A stretch of 64,000 bases of DNA, taken from Mesorhizobium carmichaelinearum. GTDB taxonomy: Bacteria > Pseudomonadota > Alphaproteobacteria > Rhizobiales > Rhizobiaceae. The DNA lies in NCBI RefSeq assembly GCF_900199455.1, contig NZ_FZQR01000019.1:43998-107997 (forward strand). The letters are read 5' to 3'. Under the pieces are notes generated by a model. That model saw nothing but the letters and a program-made list of their open reading frames with translations. It did no database searches and had not been told where the DNA came from. Shown piece by piece: positions 60,701 to 64,000 of this stretch. Both the position numbers and the translations under genes were made by a program. Numbering within the stretch: the first letter of the stretch is position 1; each line of letters opens with the position of its first letter.

Positions 60701-62605
60701 TGCCGTCACCGTTTCATCGCTCGGATTTGCCGTGGTGAGGGCGCGCAGCACCGCGGGTAAGGCCTCCTGGATCTCGGGCGCGAGCAAGTCTACGACTTCA
60801 TCGGCGCGGCGCGCGATTGCGCCTTCGAGCCCGCCGAGCGCACGATAATGCGCAAAGGTGAGAACCCGGCGCTCGCGGCCGGCCTCGTACAACGCGTCGA
60901 GCACAAACTCGAGAAGCGGCAAAGATCCGGGATCGGCAGCTGCTGCCTTCTGCAGCACATCATCGAGCCGCCCCAACTCGGCACTCTCCTCGAAGCGGAG
61001 TCCGGCAACGCCCGCCGGTTCGCGGATGATCTGCGCGATCTCAGGGCCAGTCGGCGGCAGGAGTTCGTAACTGGCGAGGCCGTCCTTGAGCGCCGAGAAC
61101 CCCGGGACCTCACCGCAGCGGTGAAAGAAGTCCGAACGGATCGCCGCTATCACCCAGACCAGTCCGCTCGCGGCTAGCGCCGCCATGAGCCGCACAAGGG
61201 CCTCGCGCGTCGCCAGCTCCCTCTCCGTCGTAAACAGCTCCTCCAGCTGATCGATGGCGACAAGCAATCTGATCTGCGGACGGGCCGGCCCGGCGGCCTT
61301 GCCAAGAGCCTGTCGGACCATCGCCAGTGCCCGATCCGGCGTGCTCCTGCAAAGCCGAGCAAACTCCGCGGCTGTGACTTCGCAGGCCAGCTCCGGCACG
61401 GCAGCTTCGCGAAGCAGTGCCGCGGCCAGCACAGCGAATGCATCGGGTCCTTCGGAGAGGCGGATCAGGCAGCGGCGCCACAAGGATATGCCTGCCACGG
61501 CTCCAGGCCGGGTTAACGACGGCAGCAGGCCAGCGCGCAGGAGGGAAGACTTGCCGCAACCGCTCATTCCGTAGATGAGCAGGAATGCCGTACCGCTGGC
61601 TGCCTGCTGCTCAAGTCTTGCAGTGCAGGCAGCAATCGCCCGCGCTCGGCCGAAGAAGAGGTCGGCATCTTCGAATTCGAATGCATCGAGACCGCGAAAT
61701 GGCGACCTGACCGGTTCCTCCGAAGCAAGGGGTACGCGGTAGATGCGCAAGGCGCGTGCGACGTTCTTCAGCTTGTGCTCGCCGAGATCGACGAATTCCA
61801 GCGAGAGTCGGTCTTGAGCCTGGGCGTGGACCGCCTCCGTGACGCAAATCCCGCCCGGTCGTGACAATTTTTGCAGATGAGCGGCGACCTCGACGGCCTC
61901 GCCCGCGAGGTGGTCGCCCTCGGCGACGACATAACCCAGGTGAACGCCGATGCGGAAGCGCAGGCGCTTCGTCGCGGGAACTTCGCAGTTCCGCCTATCG
62001 ACGTCATGCTGGATCTCGCTCGCACACCGCATCGCCTCGACAGGGCCGGTGAACTCGGCGACCACGCTCCCTTCGCCGCTCCAGAACACGCGATCTGCAT
62101 GTTGAACCAGCAGCCGATCGATGATCTGCCTGTACGCTCGGAAAGTTGCAGCAGGGATCCGCTCATCCTTGCCTGTCGGCCGGCCCTCAGCGGCCACTTC
62201 GGCGACCAGGATGGTGGCCATTCTCGGTCCGGCATTTGAGGGAAGGACAAGCCTGTAACCGCGCCTCGGCACTGTCTGCACGACGGCCTGCAGATTGTCG
62301 TTGAGCGCCGCACGGATCTCGTGAATGCATTGCACCAGGCTGTCATCGGTCACGGCTATCCCATTCCAGACCGCCTTCATCAGGTCGTCCTTTGTGATGA
62401 CGCGATCAGCGTTCTCCAGAAGGTGACGAAGCACCGCGAAGGTCTGGTGGCGAAGTGCGATTGTCCTGTTGGACTTGTCGCGCAAGGTCTCGCTGCTCAG
62501 ATCGGCGGTAACGCCGTTGAGTACGAACGTCGTGGGCGGCGAGCTATTCAAGCCGGTTCCCTCAGGCACGAAGCCGCAGTCTGCGATCTTAGCACGGTTT
62601 CGCAC
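57740..62605 (-). CDS. Winged-helix / cyclase-like / STAND ATPase / WD40 signalling protein
   Basis: A 1621-aa multi-domain protein. Residues 25-121: OmpR/CadC-type winged helix (ALRHQTFAVLRHLLEN, VTDDSLVQCIHEIRAAL, VPRRGYRLV). 130-290: nucleotide-cyclase-homology domain (RFRIGVHLGYVV) without clear metal-binding Asp residues. 303-700: novel STAND ATPase with P-loop GMSGCGKSS (346-354) and Walker B LLVAIDQLEELF. 755-800: coiled coil. 807-828: one membrane segment. About 905-1590: WD40 propeller(s), roughly 14 repeats with FSPDG and TARLWD motifs. STAND proteins act as inducible switches: WD40 ligand binding is relayed to the ATPase. A DNA-binding head plus a membrane helix implies CadC-like one-component signalling. 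Divergent from a VWA gene. Confidence 0.9.
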   Translation of the reverse strand: MRNRAKIADCGFVPEGTGLNSSPPTTFVLNGVTADLSSETLRDKSNRTIALRHQTFAVLRHLLENADRVITKDDLMKAVWNGIAVTDDSLVQCIHEIRAALNDNLQAVVQTVPRRGYRLVLPSNAGPRMATILVAEVAAEGRPTGKDERIPAATFRAYRQIIDRLLVQHADRVFWSGEGSVVAEFTGPVEAMRCASEIQHDVDRRNCEVPATKRLRFRIGVHLGYVVAEGDHLAGEAVEVAAHLQKLSRPGGICVTEAVHAQAQDRLSLEFVDLGEHKLKNVARALRIYRVPLASEEPVRSPFRGLDAFEFEDADLFFGRARAIAACTARLEQQAASGTAFLLIYGMSGCGKSSLLRAGLLPSLTRPGAVAGISLWRRCLIRLSEGPDAFAVLAAALLREAAVPELACEVTAAEFARLCRSTPDRALAMVRQALGKAAGPARPQIRLLVAIDQLEELFTTERELATREALVRLMAALAASGLVWVIAAIRSDFFHRCGEVPGFSALKDGLASYELLPPTGPEIAQIIREPAGVAGLRFEESAELGRLDDVLQKAAAADPGSLPLLEFVLDALYEAGRERRVLTFAHYRALGGLEGAIARRADEVVDLLAPEIQEALPAVLRALTTANPSDETVTARPALLTEVAGTPARSALVRALIDARLLVSDEDGGGHVFVRVAHEALLSRWPRAGDIVNANRNFLATRDRLRADAHRWHLESRNRELLLPSGKRLAEGEELLLSRREEVDDDVVEYIEASLRAHQQREEKDRQAELALIEAAEEAKRERLEREAERRSLAAAAANRLARRTRNAAIVAIMLALLAGVGALVAFKAQGEARWQRDQALRNQSLSLSFLSQQSTATGNTEAAILLALEALSSKDQSERPYLFEAEAALYKALLAHHQIKIFRHGAGVTDAAFNPTGDHIVTASYDKTAGVWDISSGAETAVLRGHEGAVERAEFSPDGSRIVTAARDGTARLWNAISGEQLSILQPVGNYPTAIFSPNGNQVLTAGENSDAVLWDARTGKKVLSVGSDGYARADFSPDGRSFATARKNVVSIWNTADGALTRSIRMNFLPYGLAFSPDGSRLLAGPWSPLSFGGTSCLYDVSKGTEIAKLAGHKSDTQLNGVIFSHGGQRIATVSLDGAARIWDGASGTLHGLLGQEVSGLKLADIAADERDGEMNGAFSPGDRFLATASVNGPIRIWDVERASLVTTIAGHESLVEHLEFSPVDSNILLTASHDGTARLWDVDGALTTTLSHEYRPTFAVFSPDNVHLLTGGGDSVAHLWDVVSGREIIRLDTHEIVQSATFSPDGRRVATASLEGQVRIWEVASGFETARFRSHGGLIQIQFGRDGKSLVSASIDGTAQLWDAATGTELAVINTSSKLPQPILSPDGRLIFAATEDNAGHLLKAGGAELKPLVGHRDRITAAAFNPNGQLVATGSRDHTARIWSTTDGANVATLQGHTDEVTVVAFSPDGQSLLTASRDGAVRIWSVPGGLERAVLRGHSGAVDSAQFSASGLYVVTASSEDRTVRLWATQSGRQIAVLASQDEATVRPSLTRAAFSTDGTRVAIVSGEEGVRIVRVFQTPNDLIDFARRMVPRELTPCERRSFFLPEDPATGACPG

Positions 62606-62726
62606 GGCGAAGAGTCATCACCATCCGGACCGGCGGGGAGCACAGATTTCGGCGAATGATCGGAAGCCGTTCGTGACCCGGGAGACGCCTCGGACCGACA
62701 ATTGCATTGTCAGCGAGAGGTTCGCC

Positions 62727-63581
62727 ATGGACTACTTGGTGCAGATTGCTCGATGTGCGGGCGCAAGACCGGTGCTACGGCTCACGGGCGTCTGCCTGCT
62801 CACTCTGTTCTTCGCGATGGCGCCACAGGCCCACTCGACCGACCGTCCGGCGGACGACCTGGCCGAAGTCGATCTGCAATTGATCCTTGCCGTGGACGTC
62901 TCGCCCTCGATGAGCAAAGTTGAGCAAGGAGTGCAACGCGACGGCTACGTCGATGCCTTCCGCCATGCGGACATTGCGAGGGCAATCAAGTCGGGAGAGC
63001 GGGGCAGAATCGCAGTGCTCTATCTGGAGTGGGCAGGGCCACGTCAGCAGACAGTCATTGTCCCGTGGACAATTGTCGAAAGCCTCGACGACGCTCTGAC
63101 TTTGGCAGACAGGCTCGCGGCGCTGCCGTTGACCGAAGGCCGCGGAACGTCGATTTCCGGCGCATTGTCGGCCGCGAATGATCTGTTCGCGAAGAGTGGC
63201 TTGCGCAGCCCGCGCAGGGTTATTGACGTATCCGGCGACGGACCCAACAATACCGGAGCGCTCCTTGACCCCATCCGGCAGGTTCTTCTCGCGCAAGGCG
63301 TGACGATCAACGGGCTGCCTATCGAACTGCCCCGCATTGGCGGGGCCGACAATTTTGCGATCTATTCCAACCTGCAATCCTATTTCGAGCGCTGCGTCAT
63401 TGGCGGACCAGACGCATTTGCAATCGGCGTCAACGAGCCCGCCATGTTCGCCACCGCAGTCCGTAGAAAGCTGGTGCGTGAAATCTCCATGAACATGGGT
63501 CAGGTGATCTACGCCGCCTACACCGCGCCTTCAGACCGCACCGTCGATTGCAACATGATCGCTCAGTTGCCGGGCCGGTGA
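62727..63581 (+). CDS. DUF1194 (VWA-fold) secreted protein
   Basis: A 284-aa exported protein. The N-terminal hydrophobic segment LTGVCLLTLFFAMAPQAHS is a signal peptide or anchor. The VWA-like domain starts with LILAVDVSPSMS (DxSxS metal-ion adhesion site). The DUF1194 hallmarks AVLYLEWAG, GRGTSISGAL and VIDVSGDGPNN follow. Such proteins bind ligands through Mg in the periplasm. ATG 62727 has AGAGG at 7 nt. Its start is 121 nt from the divergent STAND-WD40 gene, so they probably share regulation and perhaps a pathway. Confidence 0.88.
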   Translation: MDYLVQIARCAGARPVLRLTGVCLLTLFFAMAPQAHSTDRPADDLAEVDLQLILAVDVSPSMSKVEQGVQRDGYVDAFRHADIARAIKSGERGRIAVLYLEWAGPRQQTVIVPWTIVESLDDALTLADRLAALPLTEGRGTSISGALSAANDLFAKSGLRSPRRVIDVSGDGPNNTGALLDPIRQVLLAQGVTINGLPIELPRIGGADNFAIYSNLQSYFERCVIGGPDAFAIGVNEPAMFATAVRRKLVREISMNMGQVIYAAYTAPSDRTVDCNMIAQLPGR

Positions 63582-64000
63582 CGATGGGGTGTCCGCGATG
63601 TAGAGGGTGGGCAGCAACGGAATGCCTTTCGCGCACCGCTGCCAACAGTCAAATTGAGTTTGCATGCGACCCCTGGGCAGCCTTTGCCACCAGCAGCGGT
63701 GAACGTCGTCGAATGGTCGATGCGCTATAGTCCCAATGGCGATCCTTAAGTCCGGAGACGGCGCAACCGCGACCTCCAGAATGGTCGCCAACAATGTCTG
63801 CTTTCAGGCAGTGGCAACAAGTCACCTCAATGGCCGGTATGAGGTGCAAAGCTGACGTTGAATTAGCGTGAGCGCAACGTGTTGGTCCGCAACTGACTGA
63901 TCCGAGCCCGAGCCCAGCAGCCTGTCTCCCGCTGTTAAGCAAGCGTCGGTTGATGCCCTGCCTTGCCCCGCACCATCCTCCCAATCCCCTCCAGCAACAC
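63582..64000. other. Terminal region, possible 3' end of a minus-strand gene
   Basis: About 420 bases. A minus-strand frame from the window edge to a TAA at 63935-63937 (22 codons, ending GKAGHQPTLA) could be the C-terminus of a gene beyond the window. The rest shows no coding signal; 60-111 aa readings are probably chance. Confidence 0.3.

Noticed and set aside
63649..63984. 111-aa minus-strand frame at the window end
   Set aside because: It has no ribosome site or domain, and it competes with a possible gene end at 63935.

Overview
The window reads as chromosome of a high-GC alphaproteobacterium of the order Rhizobiales, most likely Mesorhizobium or a close relative. This rests on gene content and style: many ABC transporters, LysR, HxlR, MurR/RpiR and MarR regulators, a hydroxycinnamate module, a GTTC-N7-GTTC SOS box of the alphaproteobacterial type, and families of rhizobial intergenic palindromic repeats. 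No rRNA, intact tRNA, CRISPR array, transposase or integrase was found.

Layout. 0-8.6 kb: a DauA-like FAD oxidoreductase with a YoaK membrane protein; a divergent MarR / hydroxycinnamoyl-CoA hydratase-lyase / feruloyl-CoA ligase module; a BKACE-type enzyme; an amidohydrolase; a uracil-DNA glycosylase-like protein. 8.6-19.3 kb: a PAS-PAS-GGDEF-EAL protein, poorly known small genes, a TetR / membrane protein / DUF3313 lipoprotein string, a PAP2/Aur1-like membrane enzyme, a DUF1330/HxlR divergent pair and a truncated HigA-like antitoxin. 19.4-22.2 kb: a compact alkylation-repair operon (ada, a 72-aa ORF, an ogt-like gene, a 2OG-Fe(II) oxygenase). 22.2-29.6 kb: LysR, hydrolases, an ECF sigma factor with a SnoaL-like tail, a DHFR/HxlR pair, a DUF899 protein and SOS-controlled dinB. 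29.6-33.8 kb: a RiPP-precursor-like mini-ORF, rsgA, an 8-bp tandem array, and inside that array a 2.1-kb module bounded by near-perfect terminal inverted repeats that carries membrane-protein genes but no transposase. 33.8-46.3 kb: sterol desaturase, Nudix, a translationally coupled tyrosinase/DUF2182 pair, a frameshifted LysR facing an NMT1-type ABC transporter plus nucleoside hydrolase, an APC permease, LuxR and amidase, and a degraded tRNA-Thr. 46.4-57.3 kb: a complete sugar/polyol catabolic regulon (Gfo/Idh, MurR/RpiR, SDR, mannitol dehydrogenase family, sugar-phosphate isomerase and an RbsB/A/C/C ABC importer). It has GGAA-N6-TTCC-type operators and two large palindromic repeats between operon genes. 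57.7-63.6 kb: a 1621-aa winged-helix / cyclase-like / STAND ATPase / WD40 signalling protein divergent from a DUF1194 (VWA) secreted protein.

Best candidates for something undescribed: (i) the transposase-less, TIR-bounded membrane-protein cassette at 31.1-33.2 kb sitting in an 8-bp repeat array; (ii) the giant STAND-WD40 protein paired with a VWA protein; (iii) the orphan RiPP-like peptide upstream of rsgA. All functional statements come from reading the sequence and family knowledge; no database search was run.
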